A stretch of DNA of 64,000 nucleotides from IMG/VR virus record IMGVR_UViG_3300030380_005901, positions 95,563 through 159,562 of that record; one strand, given 5' to 3'. Origin of the DNA: a virus. The notes under the pieces are model-generated. The model was not told where the DNA came from and ran no database searches. It worked only from the letters and a program-made list of their open reading frames with translations. Of this stretch, positions 42,212 through 52,527 are shown piece after piece. The position numbers were made by a program, and so were the translations under genes. Numbering within the stretch: position 1 is the first letter of the stretch; every line of letters begins with the position of its first letter.

Positions 42212-43110
42212 TAGTTTTTAATGTTTGGTTCTACTTGCCAAAATGTTAAATATGGTAAGTCAGATAATCCACTTTGTGGATTTAAATTTATTCCTCCCGG
42301 ACCACCATTAAATGCATTTTGCTCATTATTAGGTTCAAATCTGTATTTATATATACCATTATCATTTTTTAAAACTACTTTTAAAAATCTATTATCGTTT
42401 ATCTGATTGAAATTTAGATTATTAAAATCTGTAGTTTTTCTAGAATAATGTAAGGTAGATTCTCCTGTTTTAGCGTTTTGATATGTTACTTCTAGATATA
42501 TGACATACTCTTTATTTGGGGCGTTATCTACTAAATCTTGAAACCAATATATATAGTATCCTTCATGAACTGTTTCTGGTTCTAAAGTTGAATCACCCAA
42601 AACAAAACTTACCGGACATTCATCTTTAGTTAAAACAAATCCATACTCATTTTTCTGATCATTTAGTATTTGTGTAAATATATTAGTAGATGCAATTAAA
42701 TTATTAGGTAATACATTTGTGTCATAATAACTAAATCTAATAAAACTATTCATAACACTATCGGTTCTACAAAACAAATCATCAAATCTAAAACCTATTT
42801 CACCATAATAAGAAGAACCATTATAACTTGGACTGTTACTATAAAAATAACCGTTATTTGTTTTTCTAAAGAAATTTATATTAATTTTGAACTTTCTTAT
42901 AATATTCCAATTATTATCACAAGGGAAAAATCTAACTTTTTTATAATCGTCTATTGGATTTATTGCCTTTTCTATTTCGTCATCAATTAATTTAGTCTTT
43001 ATTAATTCTGCATTATCCACAGGTGAAAAATCTAAATTAACATTTAAATTAATTGTAGTTCCTGATATATTTATATCTCTAATAGGTATTTTAAATTTAT
43101 TAACAGACAT
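42211..43110 (-). CDS. Baseplate/tail structural protein
   Basis: A 299-residue, aromatic- and Asn-rich beta protein (NISGTTINLNVNLDFSPV near the start; GGPGGINLNP near the end). No named family. It overlaps the upstream 661-residue gene by 11 bases and the downstream gene by one base, which indicates tight translational coupling across this block of three. Confidence 0.55.
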   Translation of the reverse strand: MSVNKFKIPIRDINISGTTINLNVNLDFSPVDNAELIKTKLIDDEIEKAINPIDDYKKVRFFPCDNNWNIIRKFKININFFRKTNNGYFYSNSPSYNGSSYYGEIGFRFDDLFCRTDSVMNSFIRFSYYDTNVLPNNLIASTNIFTQILNDQKNEYGFVLTKDECPVSFVLGDSTLEPETVHEGYYIYWFQDLVDNAPNKEYVIYLEVTYQNAKTGESTLHYSRKTTDFNNLNFNQINDNRFLKVVLKNDNGIYKYRFEPNNEQNAFNGGPGGINLNPQSGLSDLPYLTFWQVEPNIKN

Positions 43111-45085
43111 CAGTAATTGTTTTTTGATTTAATGACGAATAATCTGCACAACCACCAGGAGTATCCCTCTCACCTAATTCGTAATTGCCAGAATAAGTAA
43201 TAAATTTGATATCAACATCGGTAGGTTGCAACTGAGGATCTAATAAATCTACTGGTATATTACTACCTAATAAATTTATTAAATCATCCGGTGTATATTC
43301 AAAAAAAGTAGGTTCTGAGCACAAAGCAGTGAATTTATCTTTCTCAGATGGTAATGTTACTTGTTGAGTTGTGAAGTCCACAACACATGGTGGATCTTGT
43401 CTATAAAGATAAAAATTCTTATCAAAATATATATAATGTGCACCACTTTCAAACGGATATTCAACCCCTCTACCATTACCATCAATAAATCCAATTTCTA
43501 ATAAATCTCTCCATCTATAAATTATAGAATCTGTGGTTAATGGTTTTGTTTTTAGTGGTCCTGTTGGTAAACTTTCTGTGTTAGCAGAGTATTTTAGATG
43601 TGCATAATCAGGTATATTTAGTGTGTTTTGTGAATCACCTTCCTCAACATATTCAGAATATTCTCTTATAGTAATTGGAGTATGAGGATTATAAATATAT
43701 CCTTCTCTTTTATCTACTTTTTCTGAATCAATAATACTTAAATTATCTCTATAAACAGTATTAATTCTATGAAAAACTTCTTCTAATACAATTTCACTTA
43801 AGTTTTTTTCATTATATTCTACAATATCATTATCAAACTCAAGATTGCTCTCATCTATATTTTCAAAATAATTTTGTGGGTAATTTGGTTTTCCTCCAGG
43901 ATAATTAGAACCAACTGCCCTTATATTATAATTTACTTTAACATCTTGTTCTGTTTCATAACCACCAATAATTGGCATCCAAAATCTATTTTTTATTTTA
44001 TCTGGTAGATTTTTTTGTTTGTCTCTAAAAAAAACATTTTTAATGTCACTATAATCTGTATCATTATCATTTTTTACAATAGTAAAAAATAATGTACTTA
44101 GTGGTCTACCTAAGTTATCTCTTAATCCTTCTACATCAACATCTTTTTTAAAATAAAATCCCGCTTCCATATCATCAAAATAATTTACACCATATGCAGA
44201 GGGATAAATGTCATAGTCTTTTTCTTCTGTAGTTAAACATTTTAATCTTCTTACGTAATATTCAGAAACTACGTTATCTATTGACCTTTTTATTGTAGAT
44301 ATTCCTTTAGTGAAATCTATGTCTTGTGGATTTATATCTATAACAAATATTCTATTTAGATTATTATTTTCTTCGTCACCTAACTTAACAATATTAAAAG
44401 TTCTTTCATTAAGATATAAACCATTATTAGTATTATCTATAAAATTATAAAGTCTAATTTCATCATCTTCTTCTAATGCATGATTTATAGGTGTTTTGAA
44501 ATAAACATACTCTCTATTATTTATAGTAACTGATCCCTTATCTATTATTTGTAAACCGTCTTTTAAACTTATGTTTCCGTTATTTTCTACTAAATTAATA
44601 TCTCTACTTTCAAATGGATAAGTAATTTTCAAAAGATAGTTCTCTTTACCATCATAATCAATCATAGATAATCTATCAAAACCAGGATCAAAAGTTTTAA
44701 ATTGACATCTAGATGACTCATTATCATTTTGTATTTGAGCAACATCAGTATCGGGCGGTTCAAAATAACCATACCAACCATCAGTAACAAAAATACTATT
44801 AGATCTAATAAGTTCACTAGTTACAACACCATTATCCTCAAAAATCCTTATATTTTCATTATATAAACAATTACTAACAACACTATTTAATACACCATAA
44901 AATCTATATATGTGTGATTCTTTTCTTTCTTTCTCAAATTGTTCATAACTATTAACAACCGCCTGTTCATCACTTAATGGTAATAGTTTATTACTATTTT
45001 CTAAATTTAAAGGTATGTGTTCAGTTCTATTAACTGATCTTACTGATTTTTCCTTATTTAATAATATTTTAAATTTATCTTTCAC
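43100..45085 (-). CDS. Baseplate/tail structural protein (661 aa), GTG start
   Basis: A 661-residue protein starting with GTG (codons for M-K-D-K-F-K-I), with a late-type motif four bases upstream. Acidic, Asn/Tyr-rich and beta-structured, with WYGYFEPPDTD near residue 103 and a Cys-containing C-terminus (GGCADYSSLNQK). No family recognised. It lies directly downstream of the 1547-residue cysteine-rich protein in the baseplate operon and overlaps the next gene by 11 bases. Confidence 0.6.
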   Translation of the reverse strand: MKDKFKILLNKEKSVRSVNRTEHIPLNLENSNKLLPLSDEQAVVNSYEQFEKERKESHIYRFYGVLNSVVSNCLYNENIRIFEDNGVVTSELIRSNSIFVTDGWYGYFEPPDTDVAQIQNDNESSRCQFKTFDPGFDRLSMIDYDGKENYLLKITYPFESRDINLVENNGNISLKDGLQIIDKGSVTINNREYVYFKTPINHALEEDDEIRLYNFIDNTNNGLYLNERTFNIVKLGDEENNNLNRIFVIDINPQDIDFTKGISTIKRSIDNVVSEYYVRRLKCLTTEEKDYDIYPSAYGVNYFDDMEAGFYFKKDVDVEGLRDNLGRPLSTLFFTIVKNDNDTDYSDIKNVFFRDKQKNLPDKIKNRFWMPIIGGYETEQDVKVNYNIRAVGSNYPGGKPNYPQNYFENIDESNLEFDNDIVEYNEKNLSEIVLEEVFHRINTVYRDNLSIIDSEKVDKREGYIYNPHTPITIREYSEYVEEGDSQNTLNIPDYAHLKYSANTESLPTGPLKTKPLTTDSIIYRWRDLLEIGFIDGNGRGVEYPFESGAHYIYFDKNFYLYRQDPPCVVDFTTQQVTLPSEKDKFTALCSEPTFFEYTPDDLINLLGSNIPVDLLDPQLQPTDVDIKFITYSGNYELGERDTPGGCADYSSLNQKTITDVC

Positions 45086-45089
45086 TATA

Positions 45090-45098
45090 TATAAATAT
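45090..45098 (-). promoter_or_regulatory. ATATTTATA motif (late-type)
   Basis: Minus-strand ATATTTATA four bases (TATA) upstream of the GTG start at 45085, within a 16-base gap between two structural genes. Confidence 0.4.
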
Positions 45099-45101
45099 TT
45101 T

Positions 45102-48100
45102 CTAAGTTATTTTTATATAACCGTTAGTATTATTACTACCTGTAATATATTCTAAATAAACGTTATATGTACCAGTTTGTTTTATTGTAAAATTAATTGT
45201 ATCAGTAGTTGAGTTCAACATTCCAAATATAGGTCTAATAATAACATTTTGTGGGTTTGGTTGTGCGTTGAAAGATGATATTACGTTTGTGTCTACGGGA
45301 GTAGTAGTATTATCATTATAAATAGCAAATTTTCCGGTACCTGTTGTAAGTGCAGGTGGGAAACCTGATTGTACTGATCCAGTACTAATTTCTATTTTTA
45401 ATTCTGCATTAGGTGAAGTAACAAATATCTTAGTAGGGCTAACCTGCCCAAAATTATTTGTTTTATCAGTAGAAAAAGTATTAGTATTACCTACCTCATT
45501 AACTCCTGTTATCTGATATTTAAGATTATTTGGTATTGCGGATGAACCTCCACTATTTTTGCCGACTGCCGCATTTCCGTTTGGTAATGATATTACACCA
45601 CTATTACTTAAATCTGATATTGCAGCACTTTCTGAAGCACTTGTAATGACTGCCTCACCTAAACAACTTCTAAGTGCGGTAAATTTATTTTGTCCAATAT
45701 CTCTAAATCCTGGTTGGTTATAAGTATTAGAACCGGCTTTTTCATTGTTACCTAATCCTTGTAATGTAACTTCATCAATCTTATCTGCAAAATATTTAGA
45801 AACTAATCTATGTAATGCACTTTTACCTGGTACTAAACCAAAATAATGATAATATGGTGTCTGTGAGGTTGAGTATTTTACCCCAAAATTTTGTGGGTTT
45901 GTTTTATCATTAATATTAGACATATTAGGAAAATCTAAAAATTCACTAGGAAATGGGTTATTCCCTCCTTTCCAACCTGCACCATAGAAAAAATTACCAT
46001 TACTTTTTAAACCACATCTATCTCCTGTTACAAATTCATCACCATCATTAATACTATTAGGTATTAAAACACCATCTATAGAGTAATTTACTGATGGTAT
46101 TCCTGATGTAAACTGTGCAGAAGGATAAACATCATAAAGATTATCAAATTCGTTCGATCCTGGTCTCATATAGTTTACTTCTAAATCATCATTCTTAAAA
46201 GTACTAAACCTCCTACAGAAATAATCTCTAGTTTCTGAGTCATGTTCATAATATGTAAAACACTGTCCAACTTCCATACCTAAATCGTTACTATCAATTA
46301 AATCTATACCTACTTGTGATTGTACCACACCTGCAGTAGTATTTAAACAATTTACTCTTGTGCAACCAAAAGAAACATAAGCTCTAAGATTTACTATTCC
46401 ATCTTTCTCTTCCACAGAATTAACTACTATAGGATTAGCATTTTGATTTTCAAAATCATATTCTAAACCTTCCTCACTTAATCTAGAAGTTGTGGGTTCT
46501 AAATCATTAATTACAAATGGTACATCATCTATATCGCAGTATACTGAACTACCCATTTCGACTAAATCTGTAGGATATAATAAATTTGCTTTATAATTTC
46601 TAGGTAAAGTATTATATGCCGCATCAGGTTTTTTCATAACTGATGCGTAATATATTTTACCGTCTTCCCACGCAATAATACCGTGTTTTATATTTCTATC
46701 GTTATAACTATTATGTTGTGTACAAGGACATCTATTAGTACACCCTTGAACCGCACTTTGACAAGGATCTATACATCCAGTAGGGGGACAACTTTGTGGT
46801 TGAAGGTTGTTGGGTATGTCTTCACCTGGTTGTGTCTCAGGATCGGGTGGGGATGTAATGAAATCTGCATCTATTGAACCTGCATTATTATTACCTAAAT
46901 CTGTTTGGCAACCAACAGAGGATCTAAAATATTCTTCTTTCTCTACTCGATAAACAGTATTACATTTATTTTTATGATGTGAGTGTCCACCTCTATTTTC
47001 CCACACACTCAATCCAGTTACGGGATCTTCAACCTCAACATAATTAGGTCTACCATGTGGACCAGGAAACGTTTTAATAGTTTTAGAATCATTTATTCTA
47101 ATCTCTATATTTGCATTATCATCAAAAGCTTGAAACACAAGTGGATCGTCGAATCGTAAAGTACAAGGGTTGGATGCCGTATCTACACCTGTAAATTTTA
47201 AAGATTCTTTTGCATTTAGTATTGCAATATCTTCTAATACTTGTGCGTTACCATTAGCTACGTATTTACCAAACCACGGAGTAACATATCTTTTTGATCC
47301 TCTGATTCTAACCCTACACCCATTTACATCAATAATTTCTTCTTGATTTGCAGTAGTATTTTGAACTATAACCCTATATTTGTTATATGTAAGTGGTGTT
47401 TGATAATCAGGTGCACAATCAAAGTCACAGAATTTATCTTTCTTTAATTGTCCTCTTTTCTTTTTTCTTTTTTTAAGTTTATATTTTCTTTTTATTAATG
47501 GAAAGTATAACGTACCACTAACCCAATCATTATAAAATTCAAACCTTAACATATTTAACCAATTAGCGACACCCTCTAATTTACACTTAACCCACTCTTT
47601 GATTTGAGGTGTGCTACTTCCAGAACACTCTTTACAACTATTTATTTTAACAAATGTTTCATTACATACATTTCTAGCCAATGGTGTATATATTAGAGAA
47701 GGTCTAATTGTGGGAAATGCATTATCTTCAGGACAACTTAACGCAATTAAATTAATTTTTGTACAACAAGAACGACAACAACCTCTATCCTTATTATCTT
47801 CAGGTGTACCATCAATACATAATGCACAATCATTTCTAGGACAACCGTATTTTCTATCAAAACTACCACTAGTACAATTTTCGTTATCATTGTTTTTTTC
47901 AGATGAACCTGTGGTTGGTGATATATCTCTACAACAACTATGTCCAGGATTGGTATTTGGAAAACATGTGTCATTACAACGTTTACATAACCACCCACCA
48001 AAAACACATTTTTTTCTAAAACATAATTTTAACTTTAAACAAACAGTGAACCCAATCTTTTTTGTTAAGCCTATGTAAGTATGAAAATTAAATATATTAA

Positions 48101-49745
48101 TGGAACTGCTACATGCAGGAGTATTACAACCGTGATTACCATATCTTATGCGTATATTACTAACTACTTTTAACCCACATATAATAGGTATTTGGCATAT
48201 GGATGTTATTAAACTATTAATATAATTTAATATTCCATTTATGAAAGCGATAACAATTCCGACTGCAGTTAATACAAAACAAAATATAGAATATATTGCA
48301 TTTATTTTTGTAAATAACCTATTTATTGGAAATTTAGTTGTTCCTGCACCATCTTCAATTCTCTTTATTCCAATAAAATTTCTATTTCTGTCTTTTTTAT
48401 TTGACTGGTATCTCGAAATGAATTGTTTAACAGTATAAACTTTTTTCCATCTTAAAGTGTAAAAATCCTCTAAATAGTTATATTGATTATTAGTTTGTCC
48501 AGAATATGGTGTATTTTCAGTAAACGTAGATAACTGTCTATTTATTTTATATGGTTTTTCTTCTTGTAACTCTTTTAAATCATAGTTATCGAATTTATAA
48601 TTTCCTGTTAAATTAGGTACTAAAAAACTTGCCCTTCTCCTAAGTCTTTTATCATTACCTGTGGCATCCATACTGATTCTAAATCTAAAATCAGCCTCAG
48701 TAGCGATACCTTTAATACCATCTGGACTAGGAACTAAGTTACCAAATTCATCTGTCACTACTTTTCTTAAATTCATTGGTAATTGTAATGCAAATGTACC
48801 ATTTTCATCTATTGCATCTTCATCAATATCGTATTTTTCTATATCTCCATCTATAGTACGATATATAGCCTCAACTTGTCCTTTACCGGTAATCATTTCC
48901 TCCATACGACCCATTTTCTTTCTAGGTCTACAATTTTTATTAACAGAGTCTTTTTCATCATCTGATAATACACTACCAAAAAACATTGCCGTAGGTGTTA
49001 ATTCTATAGAATCTATACTAATATCTTCTCTGGTAATTCCAATAACTCTACCCGTACTTAAACTGTCACACCAAAATGGTTGGACTAAAACATTTATGTT
49101 TTGACTAACTATTTGAGTTAAACTATCTAAGTTTCTACTACTTTTAAATTTAAATGGTGACGCAAATAACTCTTCTGCATAACCTTGTTCTATTAATTCA
49201 TAAGGTCTAGCAGATATAAAACCTATGTCACTAACATCCATATCATAATGTAGTGTTTGATTACCTGTAGGAACACCAAATAAAATAAAATCTCCTGATT
49301 CGTTGGTTGTTGTAGTATATTTATAATATCTTTCGTATATTTCTAAGTTTATTTTATCATCTAAAATACCTATTTTATCAGGAAATGTACCAACCGGTGT
49401 GTGATCTAAAGTTTGTTGACTATCGGGTAATAAATTATATCGTATACCGTTAACATTTTTCTTCTCAGGTGAAGGACTGTCAAAAGGGTATAATTGTTCA
49501 ACTATAGGATTATTAGAATTTTTTGGTATAAATATAGATACTTTTACATTTGGTACACCAAAACCGTTATTTATTATAACTCTACCTGCTACTACACCAT
49601 GATCGGAACAAAAATTTCCATAAACATCTTCCTGTTTAATTTTTAAACTTAAAATTTCTAGTAAGTCAAAATCTTGTTTAAGTTCGACCTTAACATACTT
49701 ATCTTTTCCGTTTGGTGTTGTTCTTATTCGAACTGATTTTGACAT
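45102..49745 (-). CDS. Large baseplate/tail protein with hydrophobic segment and Cys-rich domain
   Basis: A 1547-residue protein. Residues about 40-190 hold carboxypeptidase-regulatory-like beta sandwiches (VVAGRVIINNGFGVPNVKV; FGVPTGNQTLHYDMDVS). Residues about 475-530 are a long hydrophobic stretch able to span a membrane once or twice (SIFCFVLTAVGIVIAFING ... SLITSICQIPIICG). Immediately after, about 530-710 carry about 25 cysteines, many in C-x2-C or CC pairs. The remainder is beta-rich, with GGHSHHKNKC near 945 (possible metal site). It lies between the gp6-like and 661-residue genes, so it is probably part of the baseplate. The hydrophobic plus Cys-rich unit could act in envelope penetration; that is inference. 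Confidence 0.65.
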   Translation of the reverse strand: MSKSVRIRTTPNGKDKYVKVELKQDFDLLEILSLKIKQEDVYGNFCSDHGVVAGRVIINNGFGVPNVKVSIFIPKNSNNPIVEQLYPFDSPSPEKKNVNGIRYNLLPDSQQTLDHTPVGTFPDKIGILDDKINLEIYERYYKYTTTTNESGDFILFGVPTGNQTLHYDMDVSDIGFISARPYELIEQGYAEELFASPFKFKSSRNLDSLTQIVSQNINVLVQPFWCDSLSTGRVIGITREDISIDSIELTPTAMFFGSVLSDDEKDSVNKNCRPRKKMGRMEEMITGKGQVEAIYRTIDGDIEKYDIDEDAIDENGTFALQLPMNLRKVVTDEFGNLVPSPDGIKGIATEADFRFRISMDATGNDKRLRRRASFLVPNLTGNYKFDNYDLKELQEEKPYKINRQLSTFTENTPYSGQTNNQYNYLEDFYTLRWKKVYTVKQFISRYQSNKKDRNRNFIGIKRIEDGAGTTKFPINRLFTKINAIYSIFCFVLTAVGIVIAFINGILNYINSLITSICQIPIICGLKVVSNIRIRYGNHGCNTPACSSSINIFNFHTYIGLTKKIGFTVCLKLKLCFRKKCVFGGWLCKRCNDTCFPNTNPGHSCCRDISPTTGSSEKNNDNENCTSGSFDRKYGCPRNDCALCIDGTPEDNKDRGCCRSCCTKINLIALSCPEDNAFPTIRPSLIYTPLARNVCNETFVKINSCKECSGSSTPQIKEWVKCKLEGVANWLNMLRFEFYNDWVSGTLYFPLIKRKYKLKKRKKKRGQLKKDKFCDFDCAPDYQTPLTYNKYRVIVQNTTANQEEIIDVNGCRVRIRGSKRYVTPWFGKYVANGNAQVLEDIAILNAKESLKFTGVDTASNPCTLRFDDPLVFQAFDDNANIEIRINDSKTIKTFPGPHGRPNYVEVEDPVTGLSVWENRGGHSHHKNKCNTVYRVEKEEYFRSSVGCQTDLGNNNAGSIDADFITSPPDPETQPGEDIPNNLQPQSCPPTGCIDPCQSAVQGCTNRCPCTQHNSYNDRNIKHGIIAWEDGKIYYASVMKKPDAAYNTLPRNYKANLLYPTDLVEMGSSVYCDIDDVPFVINDLEPTTSRLSEEGLEYDFENQNANPIVVNSVEEKDGIVNLRAYVSFGCTRVNCLNTTAGVVQSQVGIDLIDSNDLGMEVGQCFTYYEHDSETRDYFCRRFSTFKNDDLEVNYMRPGSNEFDNLYDVYPSAQFTSGIPSVNYSIDGVLIPNSINDGDEFVTGDRCGLKSNGNFFYGAGWKGGNNPFPSEFLDFPNMSNINDKTNPQNFGVKYSTSQTPYYHYFGLVPGKSALHRLVSKYFADKIDEVTLQGLGNNEKAGSNTYNQPGFRDIGQNKFTALRSCLGEAVITSASESAAISDLSNSGVISLPNGNAAVGKNSGGSSAIPNNLKYQITGVNEVGNTNTFSTDKTNNFGQVSPTKIFVTSPNAELKIEISTGSVQSGFPPALTTGTGKFAIYNDNTTTPVDTNVISSFNAQPNPQNVIIRPIFGMLNSTTDTINFTIKQTGTYNVYLEYITGSNNTNGYIKIT

Positions 49746-49750
49746 ATCTA

Positions 49751-50170
49751 CTATTCTTCATTTTCTTCGTTATCTTCTACTATTTCTAAATTACTAAAAG
49801 TTTCTGCACTATATGTTGGTGTGTCAGAAAACTGTTTTTCTCTTTTTTCTCTAGTTGCAGTGTTTTTTCTTACTTTATTTTTTTCTGTTCTTTCTCTAAT
49901 TTTATTTTTCCAATATAGTGACCATTTTACTTGTATTTTTTGTAACCACTTAGGGGTAAACATATGTAAAATAAATTGAATGGTAATTGCCACTAATACT
50001 AATGGTATTGCCATTAAAATTACTACTGTCGTCACTAATTTTAATATTATATTCATTTCGTTAAAATTACCATCTGCAATTGCAGATGGGATTAAATTAA
50101 TTTCTTTTCCAGGAATATCATCATATGACATTTCACCTTGTTTTTTTCCGTTACATGTATTACATCCCAT
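49751..50170 (-). CDS. Small membrane protein with N-terminal CxxC motif
   Basis: A 139-residue protein beginning MGCNTCNGKK (C3-x2-C6). One long hydrophobic helix lies at about 41-70, followed by an aromatic/basic stretch (PKWLQKIQVKWSLYWKNKIR) and a charged tail. It sits between the gp6-like gene and the 1547-residue gene within the baseplate operon (five bases to the next gene). The N-terminal CxxC could bind a metal or form a disulfide. A membrane protein at this position is unusual; it might act with the neighbouring protein's hydrophobic segment. Confidence 0.6.
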   Translation of the reverse strand: MGCNTCNGKKQGEMSYDDIPGKEINLIPSAIADGNFNEMNIILKLVTTVVILMAIPLVLVAITIQFILHMFTPKWLQKIQVKWSLYWKNKIRERTEKNKVRKNTATREKREKQFSDTPTYSAETFSNLEIVEDNEENEE

Positions 50171-50215
50171 AATTTCTATTTTTTTTAAAACTAATTCATA
50201 AACTACGAAAAGTAA

Positions 50216-52039
50216 CTATTTAAACCTAACTTTTATATCTTTATTTGGGAATTTAACTTCAAACATTGCATCTGGTTCACCAAATAAAGTATAATCATCA
50301 GAAATATCTATTTCTTTACTATCATCATCTATATATGGTTGAGATATTTCATTTAATGAATATTTTCCACCAACTTTATTAAATATCTTCAAATCAGTAA
50401 CATTTAATACTCCACCTACATTATTTATATTTTCAACTAACTGAGCTAAATAAACATTTTCTCCCATACCCCAACTATCTATATCAAAATACTCTTCTAC
50501 TGTTTCAATAACTGAAGACATAATTTCACCTTTAGATGTAGTTTTATCTGTAAATACGGAAACTTCAAATGAAAGGTTAATAATTCTACCATCTTTTATC
50601 GTTACATAATCGTTTAACATTCTATAATTAGATAGGTACTCTGCTATATTTTCTTTTAACGTATCAGTAGAAGTATTTGTTAAATTTTCATTTTCATCTA
50701 AAGCCAAAATTGTTACGTTAACTTTATTTCTTTCTTCCCAAACCCCACTTCTAAAAGGAATACCAAACTTTCCAGGCATTAAACTTATTCTAGACATATA
50801 ATCTTTTATAGTTACACATCTGTCTTGTGCAGAAAAATTATATTTAACTAATTGTCTAATTTCGTTAAGGGACGGTTGATCTTTACCCCCAATAGCAGGT
50901 ATTGGGTTATTTGCGGTTAAACTATTTTTTACATTTAAATTTATTGTTGCGTCTTCACCTGTAGTAACCATAAATACTTCGCCTAAACCTTTTAACACAT
51001 TAGGTCCAACATTACTGTCACCACCACCACCAACTCTATATTTAATAAACATAGTTCTTCCAGGTGTAGGTATAGTTCCTAATGAATCATTATTAACAAA
51101 ATTACCAATTTGTGTTATTTGTCCTCTACATCCAATAAAATCGTTTAATTCTGAAACATCTATTTCACCACCACCAAATGTAATTTTACAAAAACCATTG
51201 TCCGTATATTCACTTATAAATCTTTGGGGTATGTTTTTCCATTTACCAGCTAAAATACCTTGTGTTGTCGTAGGTACATTAGGATCTTCAATAAACTTTT
51301 CTGCCTCAGCTAATGCACTAACTTCATAAAAATTATTTTCGAAGGTGGAATAATCAACTAAAGTAGGGGGTGTGGTTAAATTTGTTCCTTCCAATGTAAT
51401 TATATTGTCAATAGAAATTACATTATCTTCAGGTAAAATAACTTCTAAAAAAGGTTTATAATCTTCTCTACTTATAACTCTTTTATATTCTTTAGTAATA
51501 CCATTGACTACTAAAGCTTGTTTAATTAAATTATAATTGTCTATACCACCAGAGGAATTTTTATTAGGTAAAACTTTTCTATTAGGTATACCACTACTAC
51601 TAAAAGGGGAGGAAAAATCTAAATCATCTACTAACTCAAACACTTTACCCGCACCCGTAACTTGTGTACCCTTTAATAATATTGGTGCATAACTTTCATC
51701 TGCCTTAGTACCATCATTTTCATCTACTGGAACAGTAACAGATAATTCCACAATTGTAATACTAGGTCTTTTACCTGGAACTTTTAAACCAAAAGTTCTA
51801 GCCAATTCTAATAGTGATGATCTCTCTTGTGCATAATTTATTTGTGTTTCATTAAACATTCTGTCTGTATGAAATGATAACATATCACCTACTGCAGCAT
51901 TTAACTCTAATAACATCATACCTACGGAAGCGTCATTGAAATCTGATAATACTTCAGGATAATATTGTTGTACAAAACCAATTAATTCTGCTCTTACTTC
52001 GGCAAAATTTCTACTATTATAATTTACTTTCTTTTTCAT
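50216..52039 (-). CDS. 6: Baseplate wedge protein, gp6/baseplate-J-like
   Basis: A 607-residue protein. The N-terminus contains the family signature for wedge assembly: FVQQYYPEVLSDFNDASVGMM followed by LLELNAAVGDMLSFHTDRMFNE. The middle and C-terminal parts carry the baseplate J-like fold (RCVTIKDYMSRISLMPGKFG; late helices SSVIETVEEYFDIDSWGMGE). In T4, gp6 forms the dimeric ring that ties the wedges around the hub. It directly follows gp25 with two bases between, the classic pairing. Length is close to T4 gp6 (660). Confidence 0.9.
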   Translation of the reverse strand: MKKKVNYNSRNFAEVRAELIGFVQQYYPEVLSDFNDASVGMMLLELNAAVGDMLSFHTDRMFNETQINYAQERSSLLELARTFGLKVPGKRPSITIVELSVTVPVDENDGTKADESYAPILLKGTQVTGAGKVFELVDDLDFSSPFSSSGIPNRKVLPNKNSSGGIDNYNLIKQALVVNGITKEYKRVISREDYKPFLEVILPEDNVISIDNIITLEGTNLTTPPTLVDYSTFENNFYEVSALAEAEKFIEDPNVPTTTQGILAGKWKNIPQRFISEYTDNGFCKITFGGGEIDVSELNDFIGCRGQITQIGNFVNNDSLGTIPTPGRTMFIKYRVGGGGDSNVGPNVLKGLGEVFMVTTGEDATINLNVKNSLTANNPIPAIGGKDQPSLNEIRQLVKYNFSAQDRCVTIKDYMSRISLMPGKFGIPFRSGVWEERNKVNVTILALDENENLTNTSTDTLKENIAEYLSNYRMLNDYVTIKDGRIINLSFEVSVFTDKTTSKGEIMSSVIETVEEYFDIDSWGMGENVYLAQLVENINNVGGVLNVTDLKIFNKVGGKYSLNEISQPYIDDDSKEIDISDDYTLFGEPDAMFEVKFPNKDIKVRFK

Positions 52040-52041
52040 AT

Positions 52042-52425
52042 TTAAAGTGTTATTTCTAAAATATCAGAAGATGCGAAAGTACCATCTACTACTGTATATT
52101 TTAATTCAACTATTATTAATTCTTCAATGTCATTTTTTTTAAAATCTATACTATCTACAACTAAATTTGGTATATATTTTTTTATTGTCTCATTTAAATT
52201 GTCTTTAATTTCACTATGTGTTATGTTATCATTAGGTTCAAAAATAAACTTTTTTAAATCACTACCAAAATCTGGCATATACAATCTTTCTCCTTTAGTA
52301 GTCAATAAAAGATGAAGTAAATCAGCCTTAATTGCATCTTTATCAGTTTGATTTAATTTAAAGTAAAAACCACTCTCACTGTTCTTAAAAGGAAAATCAA
52401 TATTTATAAATCTTTCTTCTGCCAT
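52042..52425 (-). CDS. 25: Baseplate wedge protein gp25 (GPW/gp25 family)
   Basis: A 127-residue protein of normal gp25 length (132 in T4). Family hallmarks are visible: FPFKNSESGFYF at the start, the helix IKADLLHLLLTTKGERLYMPDFGSDL (about 30-55) and the C-terminal strand IVDGTFASSDILEITL-like end. gp25 links gp6 and gp53 in the inner baseplate and promotes sheath assembly. It opens the main tail operon just after a strong terminator and a late-type motif. Confidence 0.92.
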   Translation of the reverse strand: MAEERFINIDFPFKNSESGFYFKLNQTDKDAIKADLLHLLLTTKGERLYMPDFGSDLKKFIFEPNDNITHSEIKDNLNETIKKYIPNLVVDSIDFKKNDIEELIIVELKYTVVDGTFASSDILEITL

Positions 52426-52430
52426 ATGTA

Positions 52431-52439
52431 TATAAATAT
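52431..52439 (-). promoter_or_regulatory. ATATTTATA motif (late-type), head of baseplate operon
   Basis: Minus-strand ATATTTATA five bases upstream of the gp25 ATG and about 35 bases after the terminator at 52474-52507. This is the natural start of the 27-kb structural operon. Confidence 0.5.
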
Positions 52440-52473
52440 TCTACAATAAATTTTTTAAAAGAAAAGGTTATAT

Positions 52474-52507
52474 AAAAAAAAAAGGTATCGTTTGATACCT
52501 TTTTTTT
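52474..52507. terminator. Strong bidirectional terminator between replication and tail operons
   Basis: A GGTATC-GTTT-GATACC hairpin is flanked by a run of ten A on one side and eight T on the other, so it works as an intrinsic terminator on either strand. It separates the ribonucleotide reductase gene from the gp25 gene. Confidence 0.93.
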
Positions 52508-52527
52508 ATTTAATAATAATCATTATT

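Noticed and set aside
46500-48400. Cys-rich region of the 1547-aa protein as an intein or metallothionein
   Set aside because: No Hint-domain blocks or terminal His-Asn are seen, and the cysteine spacing does not follow metallothionein patterns.
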